Notes under the pieces: generated by a model | What the model saw: only the letters and a program-made list of their open reading frames with translations | Told to the model about the DNA's origin: nothing | Databases searched by the model: none | From: Triticum aestivum | Lineage: Eukaryota > Streptophyta > Magnoliopsida > Poales > Poaceae | Direction of reading: 5' to 3' | Assembly (NCBI RefSeq): GCF_018294505.1 | Contig: NC_057794.1 | Location: 189,933,857 to 189,997,856, forward strand | Length of the DNA stretch: 64,000 bases | Position numbers and translations under genes: made by a program | Shown here: positions 45,356 to 56,730 of the stretch, in pieces | How positions within the stretch are numbered: the first letter of the stretch is position 1 | Layout of the letters: every line of letters begins with the position of its first letter

Positions 45356-48300
45356 TGTAACATCCCAAAATTCTAAATTTTGGAATGTTATTGTAAATAG
45401 ATAGATTGATTGATTGTTTGATTTTGTCTGAAAGTGAGTGAATTTGAAACGTTTTTCAAAGTTAAATGAGAGGGAATAAAAGGACTTTCCCAAACTTTCA
45501 TTTTTGCATTTATGATCTTCGTGAATTCAAATTCTTTTCAAATGCAAAACCCTAGAGAGAAGATGACATGACTTCTTCCATTTAAATTAAATGAAAGGGG
45601 TATTTGAAAATATTTCAATTTCATTTGGGAATATTTCAATTCATAAGTTTCATGCAACTCAATGATTTTCATGAGAGAAGATAAAATGACTTCTTCAAAT
45701 TATATGAAATATGAGTTGGGAGTTTCAAAGAATTAAATTCAAAGTTTTTTGAATTTATTTTCAATTTGGGTTATTTGAGTTTTATTCAAATTATTTTTCT
45801 CAAAAAATAAAATACGTGGAAAATAGGGTAACATGATTCCCTATAATAGAAAATTGGAGAAAAATTTATTCGAAATCATTTTGGTATTTTTAAAATGATT
45901 TTTATTGGATTTTTTAGAGCAGGAGCACTGTTTGAATTATTAGAATTTATGTGTATTTTATTTAATGCAAGCAATATGTCCATGTTGTTGGAAATCATTT
46001 TCTGAAATTTTTTGATATATTATATGCCTATATAATATTTTTAGTTATGTCATTTTTATTATTTTAATTATCTGAAAAATGTTTTTTAAACTCTTCGGAC
46101 CTACTGGGCCGAAGCCCAGCCGGCCCAGCGCCATGCCTGCCCATCCCGGGTCGTCCCCGATCTCCAGCGGGAGACCGAGCCCCGCACGACAGCGCCGCCA
46201 CGCCGCCATGGGACGGCCGTGCCGCCTCCGGCCTCCTCTGCCCCCTTCCCCAAGAAGCTTCTCCCCTCCCCTAGAAATTCGCCGCCGCCGCCCCGGCTTC
46301 TCTCCCCTCACCACACCGCTTCTCGCCGTGCCCCGCCGCATCGCGCCGCTTCGCCGGACTTCGCCGTCACCGTTGCATGCTCCGCCGCCCGATGCCACGC
46401 GCCGCCACCGCTGCTGCTTCCTCGCTGCTGCTGCCGGCTTGCTGCTCCGCCCCGCGCCGCTCCTCGCCGTCGCCGCGCTGCCGCCCCAGCTCGTCGTCGA
46501 TCTGCCGCTTCACCGGACTCCAACCGCCGCGGAAAACCGCCGCCGGCGTCGAACCGCGGTGAACTGGTAATAAATCCGCCCGGTTTGCTGGTTTATTTTA
46601 GGGTTTCAGTTTTCGTTTTAAAAAAACGGTTTAGTTTTTTTAGTTAGATCTATTTAGAGAATGTTCGCTGGTTAGGTATAGAAAACGAACGTTTGCCTTT
46701 TAGTTTTTTTCTTTTTCTGTAATTTCGGCCAGGGACCTAGATGTGAATACTTTATTTACAAAATAATCCCTGTTCTTCAAACAAGCACAACTTTTTACTC
46801 GTTAGTCCAACTCCAACGAAACCAACGCTCACATCTTCGTTATGAGCTCCTCTATCCAGTAAAATAACTTAAACATGTTTTGAAAAGTTTAAAATTTGAA
46901 TTAGATCAGATTTGAATTCAAACTTCGTTTGATCATAACTTGAGTTTCGTAGCTCCGTTTGAGTTTATTCTTTTTGCAAATCGAAGCTCTTGACCTAAAC
47001 TTTCTGATAATGGCAAATTCACGTAATTTTGGTACTGTTAGAAATTGTTTTATGTTGCAAGAGTTATTTGCTTGGTTTTGATGTTTTCCGAATTGTCTTC
47101 TTCGATCTTCCTGGTCTTTTGAGTGATTGCTTATGTGTGGTTACTATTGCTTGATTACGATAGATTGATCGGAGTGTGACGAGTAGAACTATCAAGATTT
47201 TTGAGTGCGAATCATCTTCATCAACATTGCTGGCAAGTTCACACTTTAATCATACCCTTGATCACCCAGTTTTTATGCATTAGTTCCAGCCCTCAAATGT
47301 TGCATGGTTAGGATGTCATTAACTTGTGGGTTGGGAAGTAGTTGATGAGGTAGGAACCTATTGCCCTGTTACTATCAAACCCTTGGGAGTTACTTCTACG
47401 CATTGCTTATATTGCTATGCTATGCTCGTAGACGTGGTTTGGGTTTGAGTGAAATCCATGTCAAATGTGAGATTGTTAATTAATGGTTCAACTTAAGGTG
47501 GCTTCTTTAATACACATCTGGGTGGATTGGTTGGGGCACCCTGGGAATATACCAGTGGACTTGCCTGGACACCTGGGGAAATACCAGTGTTGTCCTAGGA
47601 GATCCCGGGGATATACCGTGTGATCATCCTATGGTTCGCCACCCAGGCTCGAAGGGATCATAAGATTATTCATGCTAGAAACTTCCGTGTGCAGCCACAA
47701 GCTATTATGGGCTCTAGCATAGTTGATTAAGTTGTGTGAACTCTTACAGTGGTAGACTAGCAGATGTAGGGGTTGTAGGTGGTACGGTCTACCCATCGTA
47801 AGGTGCAAACACTTCTGAAAGACTATGTCTCGGTCATCCGTTTCTTAAACACTATGTAGTGCGAGAAACCAAACGGAGGCGATCGAGTCTTGTGGGGAAA
47901 AGTGCGCAAACCTCTGCAGAGTGTATAAACTAATCATGGTTAGCCGTGTCCCCGATTATGGACATCTTGAGTATCTAGTTCTTGGATTATCCTGTTGATC
48001 TCATCACGTTACTTAAATAATTGGTTGGGTTTTAATGATGATGCTTAATTGGTATTGAGAATGTCGTCAACCATTCTCGATGTTTAACAACCACCATGGT
48101 AGTGAAATAAAATTTATTCCTTTGCAGTAGGAAAAAATTGGCTTTTCGCAAAAACATATAACCATAGAGCTTTTCCACCAGCCATATATGCATGTAGTGA
48201 TAGCCATTGTTCATCATTCTCTATGGTGTGAATTTGCCAGTACATTCAATGTACTGACCCTTTGTGGCTGCAACGTCTCACGTTGCAGGATATCTTACGA

Positions 48301-48531
48301 CAAGTGATACGTTAGGGTTACGATTTCTACACTCAACTTTGCCGTTGGTGTTGATGGGAATACACAACTTTGTTACTTCCGCTATTTTGGATTGAGGTAA
48401 TAGTATTTACGTTACTTTATACATGTGATTTACCTCTGTTATAAATCCTCGAGTACTGTGTGTGTCAGCATACCGATCCAGGGATGACAGTTAAGCACAG
48501 AGACTTGATCCATTCGGGTCGGGTCGCTACA
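45356..48531 (+). mobile_element. Solo LTR (3176 bp) with perfect target-site duplication
   Basis: It starts TGTAACATCCCAAAATTC and ends GGGTCGCTACA, flanked by CCTTA at 45351-45355 and 48532-48536. No internal region or second LTR is present, so this is a solo LTR left by LTR-LTR recombination. The host pol frame resumes correctly across it (antisense TLDDLK on one side, GISPTLCQHK on the other). A GC-rich block at 46085-46565 is probably part of the leader; open frames in it are compositional. A TATATAATAT word at 46019 could be a promoter element. Confidence 0.9.
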
Positions 48532-48732
48532 CCTTAAGATCATCAAGAGTATATCCAATAGCAGCTCGGTGCATCCTTTGAACTTTCAATAATCTTTCTT
48601 CTTCATGTTCTGAAAGGTTAGCAGTAATAATAACATGATAAATCTTTTTCTCATAGAGATAAGCATATTTCAAAGTGTCGGGTAACTCTTTTAATTCAAA
48701 CACACGATCATCTCTAGGTGGAGGAGGACCTT
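48532..48732 (-). pseudogene. Athila-like pol fragment between two insertions
   Basis: The antisense frame reads PPPPRDDRVFELKELPD, then a HVIITANLSEHEEERL-type segment, up to the solo LTR. This is the region upstream of the reverse transcriptase. Confidence 0.75.
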
Positions 48733-49213
48733 TGACGGTGTCCTGGACCAGGGGGTACTCACCACGTCATCTCCCGATCTGTTAGATTGGGCCGAGGACC
48801 CCCATGGCCGTATACTCATGGGCCAGTTCGGATAGCTGCAGCATACATGGAGGATTCCACAAGACTTGGTGATCAAGACAAGGACTCCTCCCCACCGGCG
48901 TATTCGGCTAGGACTCTTGTTATCCTAGGCCTTTGGTGCATTATATAAACCGAGGCCAGGCTAGTTGATAGACAACATATACAACAATCATACCATAAGC
49001 TAGCTTCTAGGGTTTAGCCTCTACGATCTCGTGGTAGATCAACTCTTGTAAAACTCATATCATCAATATCAATCAAGCAGGACGTAGGGTATTACCTCCA
49101 TCAAGAGGGCCCGAACCTGGGTAAACATCGTGTCCCCTGCCTCCTGTTACCATCAATCCTAGACGCACAGTTCGGGACCCCCTACCCGAGATCTGCCGGT
49201 TTTGACACCGATA
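48733..49213 (+). repeat. 5' LTR of the non-autonomous element
   Basis: Near-identical to 54460-54933. Contains TTATATAAACCGAGG (48941 onward), a TATA box, followed by CTAGCTTCTAGGGTTTAGCC. The downstream TTGGTGCTTTCATTGAG would be the primer-binding region but does not match the initiator tRNA-Met. Confidence 0.9.
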
Positions 49214-52200
49214 TTGGTGCTTTCATTGAGAGTTTTGTTGTGTGATCGGCAAAAGGATCGATGGCTCATCTGCAGGTCAACTGCGATGTCGGCATCTTCG
49301 TCGTCGGCTCACTGGTCACCTTAGCTCAACTGAGGACCGTGCTCCATCTCCGATCGTCATGTTCGGATGAGGGCTTTCATCAACATTAACTCCGATCTCT
49401 ATCAAGATCATGGAGGAATCTTCCATGGAGCTCGGGGGCTCAACGTCAACATTGCCCTCGGGCTACCGTGCTTATTTTCCGAACAGCGAGCTTGTATCCG
49501 CTGCCACAACCTCTTAGAGCATCTCTTTGACAATCCCTTTGGTGGAATTGTGCAAAATTGAGTCTTCAACAACCATGCAATATTTCGTCGAGTTCTGATG
49601 GAGGAATCTCCGACAATCTACGATATACCAGAGCCCTGTCAAATCTGGACGGGAATCTGGACGAGTTTAGGGCGTGGACTCCAGCACCTAGCTCGGACGT
49701 CCTTTGGAAGATCCAACCATTGATCGGCCGCGGAATTCCTATATGTAACACCCCTCGATATTTCAGCTCGATCCGACCGTCCAAACTCCAGGAACCTTTC
49801 GATTAGTGCATCACTTTTCGGGTCTTTTTTCTGCGCGAATGCGGATCCGACCCGAATTCATATTTCTTTATGAACGTGATATGGGACAACCTTCTTAAAG
49901 GAATTTTCTCCTAGGGTATTGTATGTTGTTTTTAAAGACGTGCCCATAAAATTTTAAGCCTCCTCTGAGGTAATCTTCACTATCATACTGGTGTCAAACC
50001 AGTCCGGCAATACTGCTCCACGGCTACCGACCTGCGCTAGACACGTCGTCGCCTTTTGAGCCGAGCTCAACTACTTCGGATCATCATCTCGGTGAGTGAA
50101 CAAGAGTTCAGAATCACCAAGGATAAATCATCACCAACATCACCGCCCCACGGAATATACAGAGCGGGAACACAGGCATCGCCGCATGGTCACTTCATCA
50201 AGCCGGCATTGGCCGCGTGACAAGTTACGACCTGCGTCGGCATGGCCGTACTGTTGCTTCTTCAAGCCGATGTCCATCATGCCGAACTGCTTCAACACCT
50301 CAGCTGACATGGTAGCTGCAACGTCTCCTTACTGACCTGCTCCGTCTCCTTGGCTAGACCGAGGGCTTCACCATCTCTTCATCAACTAACTTCGGAGACT
50401 TTGGCGTCACCAGCCGACCAGCTTCATCACATTAGCTGGACCACGGGCTTTTCCTCAGCGAGCCAACCTTTGCTAGCATCGCCATGCCACCGCTTCATCA
50501 CCCATCAGGAAATGGGTGTGCGGATCGAGCCCCGATTTTGGGAGTAACCTTTCTCCAGATTGCTACAACAGATAAACTAGGTGCTATTAATCCTAGTATT
50601 TTTTCTTGCTTGGGTTTATTTTTCCCAAGGTATTATTACTCCGGTTTGTTTCATCATCTATACACAGGTCTATCAAATGGTGGCCGCATTAACAACGGTC
50701 GCGTGGTGGTTCGGTCAGTTTTCGTATACAGTTCGGCGAATGCCGCATCTGGAACTCAGACCGGCCTGCGAATTCGGGCTTGGCCATGCCTTCACTGCGT
50801 CACGCCGATGCCCTGCATCGATATGACTTCGGCGCCAGGCCAGATCTCTTTCAATAAATTATTTTTGCGAAAATCAATTATCCTTTTTGGACCGCACTAT
50901 TTTATGTGTGTAGGTGATCGACTTCGACTGCGTCGCGTGATCTCTTCGGCAAGCCAACGCCGTCATCCTAATTGGCGTAAATCAGCTCGCGTGATCACCT
51001 TGTCAGTCGTGTTGTCATACCGACGTGTTCGGTTGCCTCGGGGACTTCGGCATCGCCGAGAGAGCTCTACCTCATCAAGTGTTCGGCGCATAGGCCATAT
51101 TTATTTTACTACTCACTTTGCATAAATTATTGATTATGCAACATTTTTTTATTATTCCTATTATCTCCGGCTTGCACTATTTTCTGTGCACAGGTAGATA
51201 ATCCGTGCAGCGCTGTCAGCGCGGCGTACCGATGTACCACGTTACCTCAGCTGACCGGGGGCTTCATCATCACTTCATTAACACACGCTGGGGGCTTCGG
51301 CGTCACACTGCCGGCCTGCTCCATCGCCGCGGTCGGACTGGGGTTTTCACCTCGCCCATCGACTATGTTGTGTCACCATTTCATCAAGTCGTGTTCTTTA
51401 CTCGGACATCTCGGGACTGGCTTGGGGGCCGGGATCTCGTCCCGCCACAATCTCGGCCTGCGTCATCAACATCGAGCACATTAACCAGCTAAGTCACTTT
51501 CATGCTCAAAAACTTTCAGTTTTAAATTTTGTTTGGTTCGACCAAGCATTATACTTTTCGGCACAAAGTTGTTTGGGATAAAGTTCCTTGTCATAACTTT
51601 CTTTGTGACTCGCATATTCAAATACCCCATTTATTTGGGGGCTCCCTTGATGGAGCTTTTCCTCTTGCATATGATTATACTTGTACGGCTTCGTTCCTTG
51701 TTAGTGTATTACGCCACAATATGCACCATATTGACATAAGCGATTTGCAATCTGGGTTGCCTCGCTCCTGTGTTTACCCCTACATTCCTGATTGTTCGGC
51801 TAGGGAGTAAAGGGAGCACCTCTGCGATTGTAACGACCGGGCACCTCTGCGATTGTAATGACCGGGTTATCCGAGCTCTGACCCCAGACTGGGTGAAGCC
51901 AAAAGCTAGCGCTCTTATTGTTTTCAATCATGGTCGGCACACAACGGAACTCATGAGTACAAAAATCTATTGCACAAGTCTCATAGTAATAATGAGCACC
52001 GAAGAAAGGTATCGGTGGGGGTACTATTTTCTTCGAAGATGCTTCTTACACTTCGTTAGTAATATAGCATAAGTTCCATGAGCGCGCTTTGTCTGTTACA
52101 GCCTTATGGCCTGATTGCCAGGTCATCGGAAACACCGTCAATACTCTTGACAGGCGGAGTACATGACACTCTTCGGCCCTTGGCCGAAGAGGGAGAAGCC

Positions 52201-54459
52201 GGCGGTCGGTTAAGACGCGTTTAAAGTTCGGGTGAACACAAATATGATATAAGTACTTCGGTACATACAATCATTATATATAAAATTCTTTTACCCAAGT
52301 CACTTGGGGGCTCTTAAAATTTATATATGAGTTGTAAATGTGTTTTCTTCTTGGTCGTTGCAAAGTCTTTTTCTACAACTCCTTTTTCGACTCGAGTTTA
52401 TGGTCAATAGCCGGATAGCATGTCTTCTCTTTGAAATCCGCTTGAGTTTAGTTTGCTAAACTCACCTTGGAGAAGTACTCTGCCTTTGGGATAAGGAGCT
52501 TGAAGCCGTAGGCTGACCCATGTGAAGTCTTGAGATCGGATGTGTCATGTTAAAGCACGATAGAAGCACAATTTTTTTCTCTTCCAATTTTTGGATTGGC
52601 ACCGAACACTTGATCTTGTTCGTACGTCATGTTTTTACTAACGTTTTTTGGCTTTCCTAGCTTTTGGCACTTTTAAACTATTTGTGTGTTTTCGGCACAA
52701 GTCTCATAGTGCAACGCCGGACACCTTTAGAGATTCAGCAAAAACATTCTCGGATATTGCTATATATGCATCGGTTTCGAATTGTGTCTTCGGTCAATAG
52801 TTGGGTTGCCCGGCTCCTGCGCTTGCCTCCTACGTTCCGCTTTGTTCGGCTAGGTGTGCAAAGGGAGAACCACTGCGATTGTGCTTCCAGCTCACATGGT
52901 TATGCACCTCAGTGGAGAAATCCAAAAACTGACTGTCACAAATAAGCGTAAATTGGTCAGCAATCCGATGACTGTGTTAAATGATGGGCCATTCATAACA
53001 TTGGCCGAAGTGTTTACGGCTTGACCTCGACTGTTGCCGAACACTACCGGGGGCTAGTAACTGGCCTCCCAAACTAAATCCTCAACATTTTGCTCTTACA
53101 TTAGAGCTGAGGTTTCATGATCATGCTTAGCGTGACAACCCAAAAAAAAGGAACCGATAGTGGGACTATTTTCTTTGGAAAACATGTCTTATGTTAAACA
53201 GTAATATAACATATCTCTCTATGTACCTTTGTTTATAAAACCATATGGCCAGATTGCCTTGTTTGTCGTAAATCTTTGCCCTCATAAAGGCTTTATAAAG
53301 TAGGACAAACACTCCTCGGCTACTGGCCGAGGAGGTGGAAGCCGATGGTCGGTCAACAAAGTTTTGTACAATGCGGATCCGAGCATTAACGATGTAAAGT
53401 ACTTGGATACATAGAGTCATTACACATAATTTGTGATTTTACTATGGATATCGATCCTTAATTCGGCCACCCGTGCCCGCATTAAGGCTCGGGGGCTACT
53501 GGGCTTCGGGCTTATTATTTACAAATATTAAAGGGGCACCTCGATCCCCTGATCTGGTGTGCCACCCGACCAGTGTCTCGGGGGCTACTACATTGGCAAT
53601 CTAGTGCAGAAAATCTAAGTGCGATATTGTTTTCGAGGAGATTATGATCCTCAGGTTGGTCGGCCGCACCCAACCTGAGTCTCGAGTACTTTGCACACCG
53701 CTTTTTGTGTCCCGAAGTATTCTGCCGAGCTAGGACTTGGTCCTTAGACCGATTTTGCAAATCAACCTGAGTCTCAGTGGCTACTGGGATCAGCGGTTTT
53801 ATGTCATCCTTCAAGTGCATCTCGGGTTTTAGACCGATACACACCTTGAGGGCTACTGGCTATATATCTCGGCAGAGAACAAATTGCCCCAATAAAAAAT
53901 ATTGAAAAAAAATTGGCCCACACTCGGGGTGGTACACCACCTTGGAAGCAGTCCGGCATAAAGCTCGGGCACTAGCGGCTGGCTCCATAGAGGGCATTTC
54001 CGGCATTAAGCTCGACTAAACACCTTCAACTTTTTTGAACCAAGGTGATTTATGACACCTCGGATATAGTCCGGTGTTGGAGCTCGGATACAGTCCGGCA
54101 TTGGAGCTTGGACATAGTCTGGCGTTGGATCTCGGAAGCGGTCCGGCGTTGGTACTCGTCTGAAAAAGATACCTCGAATGCAGTCCGGCGTTGGAGCTCA
54201 GACGCAAGAGGGTGCTGCCGCCTAGGAACAACTTCAAACCTGATGTGTGGCATAAACATAAACAAGGCATTGATAAAGGCCGAAAACTTAAAGGGGCTCC
54301 TTGGATACCCGATGTATAAACTCTTCGGATGCATGTTGGTGATCCTCAAGATCGAGGAAGATTTGTTGAACCAGTTTTCAAGACCGACGACCGAAGATGA
54401 AGAACAATTCAGAAGAATTGAGGAGTGTCCCCAACTTGAAGACCGGTTCAGGGGGCTAC
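49214..54459 (+). other. Internal region of the non-autonomous element, non-coding
   Basis: It holds short frames only (for example 50484-51125), with no recognisable domain. It is built of repeated phrases: CTTCATCA..TCGGCGTCAC modules (50300-51420) and two diverged modules at about 51740-52290 and 52795-53440, each with a GGTTGCC.CGCTCCTG start, a CTGCGATTGT core, a GGCCGA(A/G)GAGG..GAAGCCG.(C/T)GGTCGGT block and a CATA.A.TCATTA end. CTCGGGGGCTAC words follow. Confidence 0.7.
54061..54198 (+). repeat. 24-bp tandem repeat near the 3' end of the non-autonomous element
   Basis: Four contiguous units from 54061 (CGGATATAGTCCGGTGTTGG plus AGCT) and a fifth at 54175-54198 after an 18-bp spacer. 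The core is AGTCCGGCGTTGG. Confidence 0.85.
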
Positions 54460-54933
54460 TGACGGTGTCCTCGACCAGGGGGTACTCACCACGTCATCTC
54501 CCGATCTATTAGATTGGGCCGAGGACCCCCATGGCCGTATATTCATGGGCCAGTTCAGACAGCTGCCGCATACATGGAAGATTCCACAAGATTTGGTGAT
54601 CAAGACAAGGACTCCTCCCCACCGGCGTATTCGGCTAGGACTCTTGTTATCCTAGGCCTTTGGTGCATTATATAAACCGAGGCCTGGCTAGTCGATAGAC
54701 AACATATACAACAATTATGCTAGCTTATAGGGTTTAGCCTCTACGATCTCGTGGTAGATCAACTCTTGTAATACTCATATCATCAATATCAATCAAGCAG
54801 GACGTAGGGTATTCCCTCCATCAAGAGGGCCCGAACCTGGGTAAACATCATGTCCCCTGCCTCCTGTTACCATCAATCCTAGATGCATAGTTCGGGACCC
54901 CCTACGCGAGATCCGCCAGTTTTGACACCGACA
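54460..54933 (+). repeat. 3' LTR of the non-autonomous element
   Basis: Matches the 5' LTR throughout, with scattered substitutions and a short deletion near 54714. It ends CACCGACA, followed by the ACCTC target copy. Confidence 0.9.
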
Positions 54934-54996
54934 ACCTCCTAGAGTTTCAATAGGCAAACTGAGCTTAAGCAGAGGTTGTTGTTCGAACAAGATTCT
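54934..54996 (-). pseudogene. Athila-like pol fragment next to the Copia insertion
   Basis: The antisense frame reads FEQQPLLKLSLPIETLGG and continues in frame with PPPPRDD on the far side of the two-LTR element (48.7 kb). ATTCT (54992-54996) would be the left target copy of the Copia element. Confidence 0.7.
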
Positions 54997-56713
54997 TGAA
55001 GGAAATATGCCCTAGAGTCAATAATAAAGTTGTTATTTATATTTCCTTATATCATGATAAATGTTTATTATTCATGCTAGATTTGTATTAACCGGAAACT
55101 TAGTACATGGGTGAATACATAGACGAACAGAGTGTCCCTAGTATACCTCTACTAGACTAGCTCGTTAATCAAAGATGGTTAAGTTTCCTAGCCATAGACA
55201 TGTGTTGTCATTCGATGAACGAGATCACATCATTAGAGAATGATGTGATGGACAAGACCCATCCATTAGCTTAGCACTATGATCGTTTAGTTTATTGCTA
55301 TAGCTTTCTTCATAAATTATGCATGTTCCTATGACTATGAGATTATGCAACTCCTGAATACCGGAGGAACACCTTGTGTGCTATCAAACATCACAACGTA
55401 ATTGGGTGATTATAAAGATGCTCTACAGGTGTCTCCGATGGTGTTTGTTGAGTTGGCATAGATCGAGATTAGGATTTGTCACTCCGTGTTTCGGAGAGGT
55501 ATCTTTAGGCCCTCTCGGTAATGCTCGTCACTATAAGACTTGCAAGCAAAGTGACTAATAATTTAGTTGCAGGATGATACATTACAGAACGAGTAAAGAG
55601 ACTTGCCGGTAACGAGATTGAACTAGGTATGATGATACCAACGACCGAATCTCGGGCAAGTAACCTACCGATGACAAAGGGAACAACGTATGTTGTTATG
55701 CGGTTTGATCGATGAAGATCTTCATAGAATATGTGGGAGCCAATATGAGCATCCAAGTTCCACTATTGGTTATTGAGCGGAGATGAGTCTTGATCATGTC
55801 TACATAGTTTTCGAACCCATAGGGTCCGCACGCTTAACATTCGATGACGATCGGCATTATGAGTTTATGTGTTTTGATGTACCAAAGGTAGTTGAGAGTC
55901 TCGAATGAGATCACGGACATGACGAGGAGTCTCTAAATGGTCGAGACATAAAGATTGATATATTGGAAGACTATATTCGGACACCAGAATAGTTCTGAGG
56001 TATATCAGGTATTTTCTGGAGTACCGGGAGGTTACCGGAACCACCCGGGGGGTTATTGGGCCTCATGGGCCTATTGGTGGAAGAGAGGAGGCAGGCCAAG
56101 GCAGGGCGCGTACCCCCCTAGCCCAAACCGAATTGGACTAGGGGGCCCGGCCCCCTTTCCTTCTCTCCTCCCTCACCTTCCCCTTCTCCTTGTTGGAATA
56201 GGAAAGGGGGGCCGAATCCTACTTGGAGTAGGATTGCCCCCCCCCTCATGGCGCGCCTCCTCCCCTTGGACGGCCACCTCCCCCTTTATATACGTGGGAG
56301 GGGGGCACCCCAAAGGCACACCAAAGTTTCACTTACCCGTGTGCAGTGCCTCCTCCACAGAAACACACCTCGGTCATATCGTTGTAGTGCTTAGGCGAAG
56401 CCCTGCGCCGGTAACTTCATCATCACCATCACCATGTTGTCGTGCTGATGAAACTCTCCCTCGACCTCAGCTGGATCAAGAGTTCGAGGGAAGTCACCGA
56501 GATGAACGTGTGCAGATCACGGAGGTGCCATACATTCTGTACTTGATCGGTTGGATCGCGAAGACGTTCGACTACATCAACCGCGTTGCTTAACGCTTCC
56601 GCTTTCAGTCTACGGGGGTACGTAGACACACTCTCCCCTATTGTTGCTATGCATCTCCTAGATAGATCTTGCGTGATCGTAGGAAATTTTTTGAAATACT
56701 GTGTTCCCCAACA
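54997..56713 (+). mobile_element. 5' LTR of an Angela/WIS/BARE-type Copia element (1717 bp)
   Basis: It begins TGAAGGAAATATGCCCTAGA and ends GTGTTCCCCAACA, both hallmark Angela-type ends, with the ~1.7 kb length of that family. It contains TTTATATACGTGGGAGG (56284), a plausible TATA region. The frame at 55955-56593 is LTR sequence, not a gene. Confidence 0.9.
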
Positions 56714-56714
56714 G

Positions 56715-56730
56715 TGGCATCTGAGCCAGG
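56715..56730 (+). promoter_or_regulatory. Primer-binding site of the Copia element
   Basis: TGGCATCTGAGCCAGG directly follows the LTR. It is the diverged initiator tRNA-Met site typical of Angela/BARE elements (usually TGGTATCAGAGC or TGGCATCCGAGCC). Confidence 0.75.

Larger units (their letters stand above)
48733..54933 (+). mobile_element. Two-LTR non-autonomous retrotransposon (6.2 kb, LARD-like)
   Basis: 5' LTR 48733-49213 (481 bp) and 3' LTR 54460-54933 (474 bp) start TGACGGTGTCC and end GACACCGA(T/C)A. Flanks ACCTT (48728-48732) and ACCTC (54934-54938) are a 5-bp target duplication with one change. A GGGGGCTAC polypurine-type tract directly precedes the 3' LTR. The 5246-bp internal region has no gag, protease, RT or integrase motif, so it must be moved by proteins of a relative. 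This LTR type is very common in Triticeae; I do not commit to a family name. Confidence 0.85.
43028..54996 (-). mobile_element. Athila-like Ty3/gypsy element, interrupted by nested insertions
   Basis: Antisense coding pieces at 43028-45355, 48532-48732 and 54934-54996 belong to one pol reading direction. They are split by a solo LTR and by a two-LTR element, and bounded by CACTA-2 on the left and a Copia element on the right. The pol style ([25 protein letters not shown]) is that of Triticeae Athila-lineage elements, without a chromodomain in view. Its own LTRs are outside the window. Confidence 0.75.

Noticed and set aside
46079..46647. GC-rich frames on both strands
   Set aside because: They lie inside a solo LTR with exact boundaries and are explained by base composition.
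50484..51125. 213-codon frame in the non-autonomous element
   Set aside because: No gag or pol motif, and it overlaps repeated non-coding modules.
55955..56593. 212-codon frame
   Set aside because: It lies wholly within the Angela-type LTR and reflects its GC-rich part.
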